NCBI GenBank assembly: GCA_934047225.1
Contig: OW204005.1
Coordinates: 20,468,396 to 20,532,395 of the forward strand
Source of the DNA: Ypsolopha sequella
Lineage: Eukaryota; Arthropoda; Insecta; Lepidoptera; Ypsolophidae
DNA: 64,000 bases
Reading direction: 5' to 3'
Part shown: positions 10,471 to 19,675 of the stretch, piece by piece
Layout of the letters: every line of letters begins with the position of its first letter
Numbering within the stretch: the stretch's first letter is position 1
Position numbers and translations under genes: made by a program
The notes under the pieces: model-generated
Told to the model about the DNA's origin: nothing
Databases searched by the model: none
Seen by the model: the letters and a program-made list of their open reading frames with translations, nothing else

Positions 10471-10722
10471 ATGGATGGAGTCGTGTACCTTTACTTACGT
10501 TTGGCTTTATCCAAAAGCTCTCCACCGGTACAATTACATCCATAAATAATGAATAAATATATTATAAACAAAAAACATTGCGACATTGTTTCAGTATTTT
10601 AAAATTCCACCAGCACTTACTGTGAGGCAATTACGAAAAATGATTTTAGGTTTTTATTGAGCGATATATTTCATGTATTTGTAAAATATAAATGGGAAAA
10701 CTTTATTGTTTTAACATTTGAT
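10471..10722. other. AT-rich spacer
   Basis: Nothing recognisable. Confidence 0.4.
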
Positions 10723-11145
10723 TTAAGGCGATATGTAAAAGTTTTAGCGTCGCTGTTACTCCATATGCGAAAAAACGTCAGTGCGAGTGGGACGGATTCG
10801 TGGAAAAGAAGCAAAAAGTCGTTTTTTTTTAAATAAAATGTATTAAGCTATTTTGTCAAAAAGATTTTCAAGGATACTTTACAAATACATAATATCCACA
10901 TTTTGAATGCAATTTCACAATGAAATTAGTTAGGATTTCAGAATTATAGGATAAAATAAACCAATTTAGAGGTCTTTTCGGAATTAAATTCTATCGAGAA
11001 AATTTCATCCAATCACGTTTTTCTTCAGTGAGAATCTTAATCAGATACTCAATAAACATTTACCCAAACATAAAATACGTAGATGACGTTATAGTGGAGT
11101 AAATGGATTTGAAAAAACCCCATTATTTTTTTGGTGTCGCCTTAA
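10723..11145. mobile_element. TTAA-type MITE, 423 bp
   Basis: Bounded by TTAAGGCGATATG and GTGTCGCCTTAA, giving imperfect inverted ends next to TTAA on both sides. The interior contains TTACTCCATATGCGAAAAAAC and GTGGGACGGATTCGTGGAA, shared with the element at 62992-63415, which has the same length. TTAA flanks are the hallmark of piggyBac-type insertion, so a piggyBac-derived MITE is the most likely origin. Confidence 0.75.
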
Positions 11146-12121
11146 GGCTCCAGTCCCCTTAAAATCAGTATTCTTGCAGAATTATCAGAAAAGAAATATT
11201 TTATTTTAGTTAGTAAGAAAGCAATAAATAAAATACATTTTACGTTAATTTGTAGTGTGGAATTTGAAGATTTCAAAACTTATTTTTTCATTTACTTTAA
11301 TGCTACTTTTAAAAGGTTTTTTAGGCTTTAAAAATACCTTTATTCATGTTCTACGCGTTGAGAGTCTCATTCATGCACACGTCACGTAAAAATTATGACA
11401 AAAACAAGAAATTTATTCAGGTAACATTTATTTCCATATCTTCAACAATAATCTTACCTGGTTACTTTTTTGGATAATACTTTAGTTTTCTTATTTCGAG
11501 TGCTTTAAGTAGTTGTAATTTTATGAATTCAACCATTGATAAAATATTTTTTTTCTACTAGAAAACTATCGTTTAGCGTAGTCAAATTTAAAACACGTAG
11601 AATAGAACTATTAATAAGTGAAATAACAAAAAACGGTATTTAAAAAATTATTTTAAGAACATTTATCAAATCGAAACTTATCGAGAGTTTAAAACACAAA
11701 ACGCGTCGATATTTCCCTCAGTTTCGCTGGGACATCGCAGCGTTCAGACGTGTGTTGTGTAGCTCGACGTCATTTTACCTCCCGCTCGCACGGTTGCTCC
11801 CTTTCCCTCGCGTAGATTCTTATGGAGAGGCAAACTGTATCTTGAAAGTTGCTCTACTTGAATATTGCACTTATCATTTAATAAGTAAACAACTATGGAT
11901 AAAATATTTTTTGAATATTTTAAGAAATCCCTGTTTCGATAAAATAAAGTCTAACCTACGTCCGTCCGTATTTCACAGCATCATAGCTTTAGCACCGTAA
12001 AGATAAAGACATGAAATTTGGCAGAAAAATAGCATTAATTTGCCTACATATTACATTGTAAAAAAAATATGAAAAATTTGAAATTGCTTAAAATATTTTC
12101 AAAACAAAAGTGAGAAATACT
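11146..12121. other. AT-rich intergenic stretch
   Basis: No gene recognised. A GC-richer patch at about 11700-11830 does not carry a convincing reading frame or core-promoter motif that I can defend. Confidence 0.45.
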
Positions 12122-12300
12122 AATCAAAGTCTTCTTGTACGAGTTCCACTATTTTATTTCTTTAATTATTGCGAGTAGTTTCGTCTATTTGACATCGTCA
12201 GGCTGATTGGAATAGGTTCTATATATAGGAAATAAAAAAAAAAAGTGGAACTCGTACAAGAAGACTTTGATTAGTGTTAGAATGAAGTTCCATCAAGGAG
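12122..12300 (-). repeat. Penelope-type terminal hairpin with hammerhead-like core
   Basis: Inverted arms at 12122-12150 (starting AATCAAAGTCTTCTTGTACG) and 12244-12272 enclose a minus-strand core: CTGACGA, a small GTC/GAC hairpin, then GAAAC. This is the arrangement of a hammerhead ribozyme. The layout matches the palindrome nested at 39736-40119, including the trailing GTTCCATCAAG. It is probably the end of a Penelope-like or retrozyme-like element. Confidence 0.5.
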
Positions 12301-12329
12301 TCACACCTTACAGTATAAATTATTAAAAG

Positions 12330-12905
12330 TGAGAAAAATAAAAAATATCCTAAAAATACAATATGGGTATCAAACTGTAGACACTAAAAAGGTGATTGTA
12401 AAAATATATACTTTTACTATATTTACTGGCACTGGTTTTGTGAAATAAAAAACTACAATAATGTGTATGTCCGAAACTGGTAGACCGAAAAATGTCCATT
12501 ATAGATCATAACTGACCAATAACCGGGAAAACTATAGTGATTTAAAAATATAAAAAAAAGTAAAATAAATAAAAAAAAACATTTATAAAAATACAAAATG
12601 GGTATCACATTGTAGGTATTAAAAAGCTTATTGTAATAATATATAGTTTGGCTATATTTAATTGCATCTATTTCGAGAAATCCTTGAAAATCTATAAAAA
12701 AATGTATGTCCCCCCTCTTATCTCCAAAACTGGTGGACCGAAAAATAGGAAAAAAATCATGGTAATATGTGTTTACGTAAGAATTACAGAAAAATAAAGC
12801 GGTTGAGAAATTCACGAAAAAAAATGATAAAACTAAATTTATCATCCACAATACGGAACTCTAGGTTCTGACTAGAGTCTGACTCGCACTTGACCGGTTT
12901 TTTTC
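12330..12905 (+). repeat. Decayed family G repeat with an internal duplication
   Basis: Two related segments (about 12345-12500 and 12590-12750) share TGGGTATCA, ACTATATTTA-type runs and ACTGGTRGACCGAAAAAT. The end GACTCGCACTTGACCGGTTTTTT is the family G terminus. Open frames here are AT-rich artefacts. Confidence 0.55.
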
Positions 12906-13659
12906 AAGATGTTTGCGGTAGGCCATTTTTTTGGGCGGTTTTAATTTAGTTTTTGGAGCTTTTATTACTACCCTTAATTTTTACCATAAGTATCCGGATA
13001 ATACATTATCCGTTATCCGGATAGTAAAAATCTGCGAATAATTGCATGCCCTAATTCGCTTAGATTAAGTTATGTTAATGTGTGTTAATTCGAAAACCCA
13101 TAAAGCCGTATTTTAGAAGTTGTGGTCAATAAAACCCACGGAGATGGCGTGACACAAATTTTATACCAGCACCGCTGTCGCCACTTTTTGGAATAACTAA
13201 AGCCGAAGCTACATCCTTTTTATTACTTTACTTACTTTTATTTAAAATATCTTAAAAAGCTATCGAATTCACTAAAACCGACAGTCGAGATAACAACGTG
13301 CTAGACAATAATGCATCAAAACAAAAGAACGTACGCAGCTGCGGTTCTTATCATTAAAACATCACATTTCTAAAACTAAATTTTTTACCTTTTTTATTGC
13401 ACCTTAGTCATAATCATGGATACACAAACTGACAGACACTTAATTACCGTAAGAGTTTCTATTTTTGATATTATATTACTTAAAGAACTGATTGTAATAT
13501 GTGTGTGAGTATTAGGAATACATAATTTTAAATGTTTTCATTGTTACGATTTGATTATTAATTTTCTACATTTCCAAATTTTATAAAGGTATTTTTTATG
13601 TCAGGCATTAGTTAAATGAAAATCTTGATGAATAAAGAAATTTTCGGGCACAATTACAC
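12906..13659. other. Spacer with a family F fragment
   Basis: 13050-13150 matches the end of family F in reverse orientation (AATTCGCTTAGATTAAGTTA...GCCGTATTTTAGAAGTTG). The remainder is AT-rich with nothing recognised. Confidence 0.5.
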
Positions 13660-13830
13660 GCTCTTTAGGGCATGCAGGTTTCCTTAGAGCGTTAGGGTTC
13701 ATCACGTTGAGACGTAATAATCGTCAGAGAAACGCGGGTGTACTTATAGGTACACGTATGGGTGGACTTATGACTTGCATCTCACAGTTCACACTCGGAA
13801 CACCTCTTGACACCCCTTCGGTAAAAATCT
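13660..13830 (+). mobile_element. SINE-like repeat (family S), fragment
   Basis: Contains TTGAGACGTAATAATCGTC, AGAAACGCGGGTGTAC, CACAGTTCACACTCGGAACA and CCTCTTGACACCCC, matching the body at 5255-5510 and the complement of 62015-62150. A small internal duplication of the GTACxxxTAGGTACAC segment is present. Confidence 0.6.
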
Positions 13831-14156
13831 GCAAATAATTGCATGACCTATAAAATGTATTAAATACTAATCACTCTTACTGCTACCAATAAGCCATCTA
13901 TTCCAGGTAGATTTACTTTTGTTTATTTTGCTTTTGCAAATTCATTTTGTTTGTTCCGATAAACAAATTTGTAAATTACTGTTACATGAATAATTAAAAA
14001 TCTTCACATGTCAAATTTTAAGTAATCGTACACTCATTTAACGAAGTAGAGCAACATTCAGGTGCGGTCTCTAACATCTTAATGCAGCGGGGGGAGCGCC
14101 ACTTCTAAAGCCTCAGGTAAGATGAAAGCGAAATGTTGCAAAGAGAGTCTGGGGCC
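13831..14156. other. AT-rich spacer
   Basis: Nothing recognised. Confidence 0.4.
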
Positions 14157-14579
14157 TTAAGGGGCTGCACAATACTAAAATTCAGTCTTGGTCTAACGCG
14201 TTTGTTTTTTTAACTCTCTATCCTGCTCTCATCAGATGCCGCGCACGCAAAACTTCAGTTATTTTGAAATCTTGGCTCCATTAGGACATTAACTATAATT
14301 TATTTATTTAATAAAGATGTTTTTTTCTAGTTACTATCTGCTTGTGTTGGTTTCGTTTCAATCGGTTTTGAAACGTGGAAACTGAATCGCTTTTTTCGTG
14401 AAATTCATGCAATTTTAAAAGTTATATAATTCATAGAAGTTTGAAAGTATGTTTATTTATAAAGTGTAGTTAATAATTGTCTTGAGTCACAAAATACGCC
14501 ATATTTTTTTTTTATTTTTACCATCTACATTGACGGAACTGAATACAAAACTGATGTTTAGCATTGTGGAGCCCCTTAA
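14157..14579. mobile_element. TTAA-type MITE, 423 bp, second subfamily
   Basis: Bounded by TTAAGGGGCTGCACAATACT and GTTTAGCATTGTGGAGCCCC followed by TTAA. Parts recur inverted at 3259-3407 (left end) and 57497-57670 (right end). Its length matches the elements at 10723 and 61201. Non-coding. Confidence 0.75.
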
Positions 14580-14681
14580 TGTGCAGTTTATATCATAAAA
14601 AAACGTAAGGACCTTGGAATAGCATCGCATTATATTTATAACTTTATTGAAGATCTCGTTTTATAAGTGATATTTATTTAT

Positions 14682-15103
14682 ACAGGTGATTGATAATTCG
14701 ACCTATTCCTTTAAAGGGGTTATACTAGGGATCATTTCCAACAAATAATGCCTATCAACTAGGGGTCGAAAATTATATATTTTTTTAAGTAAAACACGTC
14801 GACATTTCAAAAATTACAAAATAAAAAAGGTTTTTTTTCCACTTAAGACCTTTTAATTCTGAGATTATGGGAATTCGGGGCATATATTTTTTTTTATAAA
14901 TGATCACTCATCTATCATTGATCAGAAATATAATAAATAAGTGCTAAGAGGAATAGTTATTTTAATTTTTTTTATTTTTGGTTAACAGTCTGAAAGTTTG
15001 AAAAATAATATAAAAACCTTCGTAACTTGGAGACCATTCATTTTCGAAATGATCTCTGGTATAACCCCTTTAAAGGAATAGGTCGAATTTTCAATCATCC
15101 TGT
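14682..15103. mobile_element. TA-flanked MITE, family T1, copy 2
   Basis: Ends ACAGGTGATTGATAATTCGA and TCGAATTTTCAATCATCCTGT are inverted and flanked by TA. The left 80 bp is nearly identical to copy 1 at 2085-2544. Confidence 0.8.
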
Positions 15104-15139
15104 ATATTGTCTTAAAATTAAATACACTGCAAAAGCTTT

Positions 15140-15482
15140 TAATGTTTTTTGTTTTTTTTTTTATATAAATATACTGGTAGATATGATAATGCAAATATTA
15201 ATACTGTAAAATAATCTCAAGATATATTTCGGGTCCGATCTGGATTTATTATTATACCTATATAGATAGTCTAGGTTTTATATGTCATTATGTCATGACC
15301 CTGTCATGTCAAGTACTTTTATATTATATACATATGTCAATGTCTATTTATTTTAATTAAGATACTCAACTGTTGCCGGGTCCAGATCGGACCCGAAATA
15401 TATCTTGAGATTTTTTACAGTATTTATATTTTCATTATCATATCTATCAGTATACTTATAGTTAAAAAAACAAAAAATATTG
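15140..15482. repeat. Long foldback, about 340 bp
   Basis: The inner arms (15204-15245 and 15380-15420) share CTCAAGATATATTTCGGGTC and its complement. Symmetry continues outside them: TACTGGTAGATATGATAATG on the left answers TTCATTATCATATCTATCAG on the right, out to about 15145 and 15475. The whole thing is one foldback element or a MITE inserted at the centre of an older palindrome. Confidence 0.75.
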
Positions 15483-15494
15483 ATTAGTATAAGT

Positions 15495-15690
15495 AGCCAA
15501 ATTCGTACTGGAGGCTTGGTAAGTGATCAGTATCACAGATCGATGACACTTTTGGCTAATTTCACAAAATAAAATGTTGACCTTCCATAGTAATTTATCC
15601 GGGGATGGGCCTGCGTTTGTAGGGAACACAAAAAGAAATATTTACGAATTTCACAAAAATGGAAATCGAACCTTAATACTGAGCACTTAC
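15495..15690. repeat. Fragment of the CAAGGTGA palindromic MITE (family T2)
   Basis: GAGGCTTGGTAAGTGATCAG matches the arms of the elements at 58326-58587 and 61773-62007. Only one arm and part of the centre remain. Confidence 0.55.
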
Positions 15691-16974
15691 AGAGACTTCA
15701 CTATGAATTTGGATTTATCAATAAATTTCACCTTGAATGTAATGTTATGTTACACGCAAAAAAAGTCGGGTATTAAACCAAATTTAGGTTGCAGTCAACA
15801 TGAAGTTTTAATCTTTTTTTTTTCACTTGTTCATAAAAAAATGTGTAAAATCAAAACTAGATAAATATATTGACTGATTAAGGGCTGCTGAATCTTTTTC
15901 GAATCAAATATAGTTTACACGCTAATAGAGCGAAAAAGAAAAGTGCAATTCAAAAATTAAATTATTTTATTCGTCAAGTTAACCTAAAAATACTATATTA
16001 AACATTATTAATTCGTCTTAATATCACAATCGGTAGTCAAAAGGCACGGAATTGAGATTCTACACTAAACTTGTAGTAAATAAACTATTTAAATAAAAAA
16101 AAACATTTGTTTGAAAAAATATATCTATCTACTGATAAATTTTCTATGTTTTCATGGGATATCATACCCTAGATAGACTTTTAAGTACTTACTCAAAGGA
16201 TGATGGAACACTGGTTATTTTAACTTAAACTTAAGTATCAACTTGAGATAAATCTCAACAATCATCGAAATAAGTAGACTTAGTGGGAAAAGACCTAATA
16301 ATTTGCATTTTGACAACGTAAAGTTAAAAAGACAAGCAATAATTTTATAAAAAAACTTACGCAAACCATTCAGTATGGTCACTAGAATTTGTGGTTTAAA
16401 TATGCGTTAGCACTCTATTGCACCTGGTAATAAATGTTACAATATCTTCGTCAGGTTTACTCTTAAACGATCGTCATTTTTCTATCACAGATTGTCACGA
16501 GTATTTAGATATAAAACTCTAAACATTTAAGGCTGGTTTCAAAATAGAGAACCTATTATTAAGGAATTAAGGAATTAAAGATCCTATTAAGGAATTAAAG
16601 ATCCTTATCATTCAACTACACCGCTAGACCTCTCGCAGACTACCAACTTTTTGAACGTTCTTCATGCGCGCAGCTTCATACAATTTTGTGCGTAAAGTAA
16701 TCTCGTAAAATTCATAGAAAGCCACGGAAAGAAACGCCCAAAAAATCTGCCGTCCGTTTTTGTAACTACACCATGCCAACCGTGAGCACAAAAGGCAGAG
16801 GCTATACATTTTTTTTAATGTATCAAGTTATATAAATCAAGTTAAATTTCAGATAGGTAACTTTAAATAACATAAATAAAAATGATCACAAGATTTGAAG
16901 ACGTCGATAATATCGTTTATCGATATTAGTTTTGTTCCTAGACAACGAAGCCCCTATAACCAATTTGTGTCAAA
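15691..16974. other. AT-rich stretch without genes
   Basis: A tandem of GGAATTAARGATCCTATTAA-like units occurs at 16558-16605. The open frames here show no domains and no splice-supported extension. Confidence 0.5.
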
Positions 16975-17141
16975 CTGGGGCTCTACCGCGTAATTCTCAT
17001 TTGTATCAACTTCAAGCAAATGCATGCGAAATACAACGCGTGCAAAAGAGATGGCATGTTAGGCGGGCGTCGTCGCACGCACGTCAAATTTCAATCTCAA
17101 GTTGATGTTGATGAAAATGAGAATTACGCGGTAGACCCACC
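16975..17141. repeat. Inverted repeat, 167 bp
   Basis: Left arm CTGGGGCTCTACCGCGTAAT continues TTCTCATTTGTATCAACTTC; the right arm mirrors it (GAAAATGAGAATTACGCGG). The loop includes a CGGGCGTCGTCGCACGC patch. It is a small foldback MITE. Confidence 0.65.
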
Positions 17142-17207
17142 GATCTTTAAATCCGCTCGTCCAAAATTGGCCATACTTTGCACAGTTAAGTATCTACGCA
17201 GTATAGG

Positions 17208-17786
17208 GTTGCCATTCGTCCCGGTACACCGGGACATGTAACCGGTTTAGAGGTCTGGTCCCAGTCCTCCCGGTTGACCTACCAAATGTCCCGATAAACA
17301 AATACATAAATAATTACATAATACATAAGTAATTTAGATATGTAAATATGCGTCAATATTGTAATATTTACAACAGTTCGAGTAGACTGAAATATTTGAA
17401 ATATTTTTGTGGACGAATGTTAAACAATTCTTCCCCACCGTAATGGCAAGATGTTAAAAAGACATTATGAAAGTTACCAGAAAAGATTTTTGCGGACACG
17501 TGTTTTTAAGAAAGACTATGGGAAAAAGAACAGACGTTAAAATCAAGTTGAGTTAAGTAAAGTTTAGGCAAAACATTGTATCCATGACAAATATTACAAT
17601 TCATTCAAGCAACAGATGTGCTGGAAACGAAGCTGTTTCAGTTTCCACTCTCTGTTTCGGTGTAATAAAAGGCAACGAATATAAAATGGTCATAAATATT
17701 TTTATTTAATTTTTTCTCATTGGGATAATTTCGAGTTCACAACAGATGTCCCAGTCCGTACTTAAACTATTATGGCAACCCTAACG
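17208..17786. mobile_element. Degenerate DNA transposon fragment with AGGGTTGCCA ends
   Basis: Ends AGGGTTGCCATTCGTCCC and TATGGCAACCCT are short inverted repeats. The left end also has a perfect small hairpin GTCCCGGTACACCGGGAC. Such ends occur in hAT-type elements, but no flanking 8-bp duplication was confirmed. It lies just downstream of the transporter stop codon, so the gene's 3' UTR may end in or before it. Confidence 0.5.
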
Positions 17787-17874
17787 TATTAATCTAAAAT
17801 TGATCTAAAACCGACCTCACTCCGCATACAGAAAACAATTCTACAAGGGTATTATATCCACGAAGCATCAAAAA

Positions 17875-18153
17875 CTACAGTCTACAGACTTCTTCTCCAT
17901 ATTCAGGATCATCTTTTCTCTTCTCTTTTTGTCTTCCATCACTCAAAAGAGCGTAAATCTCGTCCACGCTCCGGTCCTTCGTCTCCGGAACCCAGAGCAC
18001 CGTGTAAATGGTACCAAGGAAGCATATGATGGAAAAGATGATAAAGACCCAATGGATGCCGAGGAGTTTCAACAGGGGGTCGTATGCCTTCGTTTGCAGG
18101 AAGTCGCTCAGCGCATCGACGCTGCTTACGAATGAAGTAACCATGCCGCGGTG
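17875..18153 (-). CDS. Sugar/trehalose transporter, exon 8 (terminal coding exon)
   Basis: The acceptor TTTACAG at 18154-18160 is followed by 92 codons and a TAG at 17875-17877. The exon opens HRGMVTS, completing the FxxxxRG...S motif of TM10-11 begun in exon 7. It contains one long hydrophobic helix (GIHWVFIIFSIICFLGTIY) and then VPETKDRSVDEIY, the C-terminal PETKGxxLxEI signature of the MFS sugar-porter family with Asp where Gly is usual. The last about 25 residues are charged (KEKRKDDPEYGEE) and would be cytoplasmic. No convincing AATAAA lies close downstream before the AGGGTTGCCA element; 17645-17850 is AT-rich and may hold the 3' UTR. Confidence 0.9.
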   Translation of the reverse strand, partial: HRGMVTSFVSSVDALSDFLQTKAYDPLLKLLGIHWVFIIFSIICFLGTIYTVLWVPETKDRSVDEIYALLSDGRQKEKRKDDPEYGEEVCRL

Positions 18154-18694
18154 CTGTAAAGGAATTTGAAGATTAGCCTTCAGCATTTTCAATTGAAAAA
18201 GGACTTAGCTAAGATGATTAGGATTAATATGATGAATGATAATTAAGATTAACTAAGATGATAGCTAAGATTATGACATCTAAGAAATCCATCGCTTGAA
18301 ATGCTCTAATTATTATTAGAGTGCATTTAGAGAGTAGTTTGTGAATTTCTTAACTGTCTGATGCAACAGGTATTGTAGTGACGACAGCGCTTCTGTTCAG
18401 AATGGGCAAGTCGTAAAATCACATAACGCCCTCGTGAGCGTTCAGTACGTGCATTACAAGCTGGCATATCGAGTAGTTCCAAAAAAAAAAAAACGTGTAC
18501 AGGTGTATGGTGGAAAAATTCGTCGTTCCAGATACGAAACTCGGTAGCGCGCCTGTCATGTAAGCAGGATGTCGCAGATTCAAATCCTGGCCCGAGGAAT
18601 TTTTTCAAAAATATTTGTGCTTTTAATTTTGTTTTTGATTGATTGCAAGTTTGTAATGCACTCTAATAATATATGATAGCTTTTCATTCTGATG
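18154..18694. other. Intron 7, exon-proximal part
   Basis: Mostly AT-rich. 18560-18600 contains a tRNA-like string (GCAGATTCAAATCCTGGC, resembling a B box) with a degenerate cloverleaf, probably a SINE head. An A-run at 18481-18493 is present. Confidence 0.45.
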
Positions 18695-18870
18695 CGCTTC
18701 CATAGAAAATACAGCCCAGAAAGACGTTTATTGTTCAACATCTTGCGTACAAATAATTCTTTCAACAATCGAAACGGGATACTGCAATCCTATTGGCTCT
18801 TCCAATCTTACGTATAGCGCCACAAACTTTTTATCTTTCCCGAAGACGAAGACTCTAACTTAATGAATAT
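18695..18870 (+). repeat. Dispersed repeat (family P), left part, split by BEL element 1
   Basis: Matches 40840-40997: AATACAGCCCAGAAAGACG, TGCGTACAAATAATTCT, GGGATACTGCAATCCTATTG and AGCGCCACAAACTTTT. The right part continues at 25260-25390 (AGAAGCCATTTTGGTT, ATAATTTTGGAGTGGCGAAT). The uninterrupted copy at 40840-41130 is the empty-site paralogue. Confidence 0.8.
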
Positions 18871-19071
18871 TGTTGGCAACACTGCCACATTTAGTTTTAA
18901 GTATATTTTTAATATTAATGTGGCAACTCATTATCTGTCACTTCTTCTTGACCTTCCACCCTTCTTGCAACGTGTATGTAAAATAACCTATCGTGTACAT
19001 GGTGCTCATTAAAATCAATTATTAATTACTGGCTGTTTTCGTGGATGTACACCGAATCACCAAATCCTACA
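18871..19071 (+). repeat. 5' LTR of BEL element 1
   Basis: 201 bp, TGTTGGCAAC...ATCCTACA. Contains inverted segments GTTGGCAACACTGCCACATT and AATGTGGCAAC. No clear TATA box was assigned. Confidence 0.95.
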
Positions 19072-19088
19072 TGGTCCTTCGAGCAACG
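19072..19088 (+). promoter_or_regulatory. Primer-binding site of BEL element 1
   Basis: TGGTCCTTCGAGCAACG lies immediately after the LTR and begins TGG, complementary to a tRNA CCA end. The tRNA was not identified. Confidence 0.6.
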
Positions 19089-19675
19089 AGAGGGCACCAG
19101 AAGACACGCTGAAGAGGTTACCTACATTGCCGCCGTCAACAGCATTGGTAGCTGTATCTATCTACTGCATGCAAACGGAGGACATTACAACACGCAACGC
19201 AACTTAAAAACGAAGGGAAGTTGCAACCTAGGCAAGTAATCAGATTTTATTCTGCTGGAAAAGATAACCTACGTGTCAGTTCAAAGGAGACGAAAAATTC
19301 CAACGACTTCACATCCATTGCTGGGTGAACAAAGAAACGTACCAATCGAAACCGTTGCGCATCATACTCGCACGGTATTGGAACGCGTACTTTCGATCGA
19401 GACGAAACCGATCGCTGCACAGAGCAGCGAGACCACGTGACTTCGTGCTGCGGCGTCTGCTGCCTGCTTTGCCGGAATTCGCCGCGCCGCCATCTTGGAC
19501 TTTGCTTCGTTTGACACTCAGGCGCATCACGGCGCATGTGCTCGCAAGACATTTTTGCAGTTTTAATTTTAACTAAGTGCTATATATAAGTAAAAATATA
19601 AGAATATTGTTCCAAGTGTTACTTAGATTGAAATTGAAATAGGTGTTGTATTGAGAAGTGGAGTGTAAGCTTAGT
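19089..19675 (+). other. 5' untranslated leader of BEL element 1
   Basis: Between primer-binding site and gag start. GC-richer at 19320-19510; short frames here have no domain. The first in-frame ATG of gag is at 19676. Confidence 0.6.

Noticed and set aside
12453..12851. 132-residue minus-strand frame rich in Phe, Tyr and Ile
   Set aside because: Composition follows poly-A/T of a decayed family G repeat; not a plausible protein.
18560..18600. tRNA gene
   Set aside because: Only a B-box-like string and an imperfect anticodon arm; no acceptor stem pairing.
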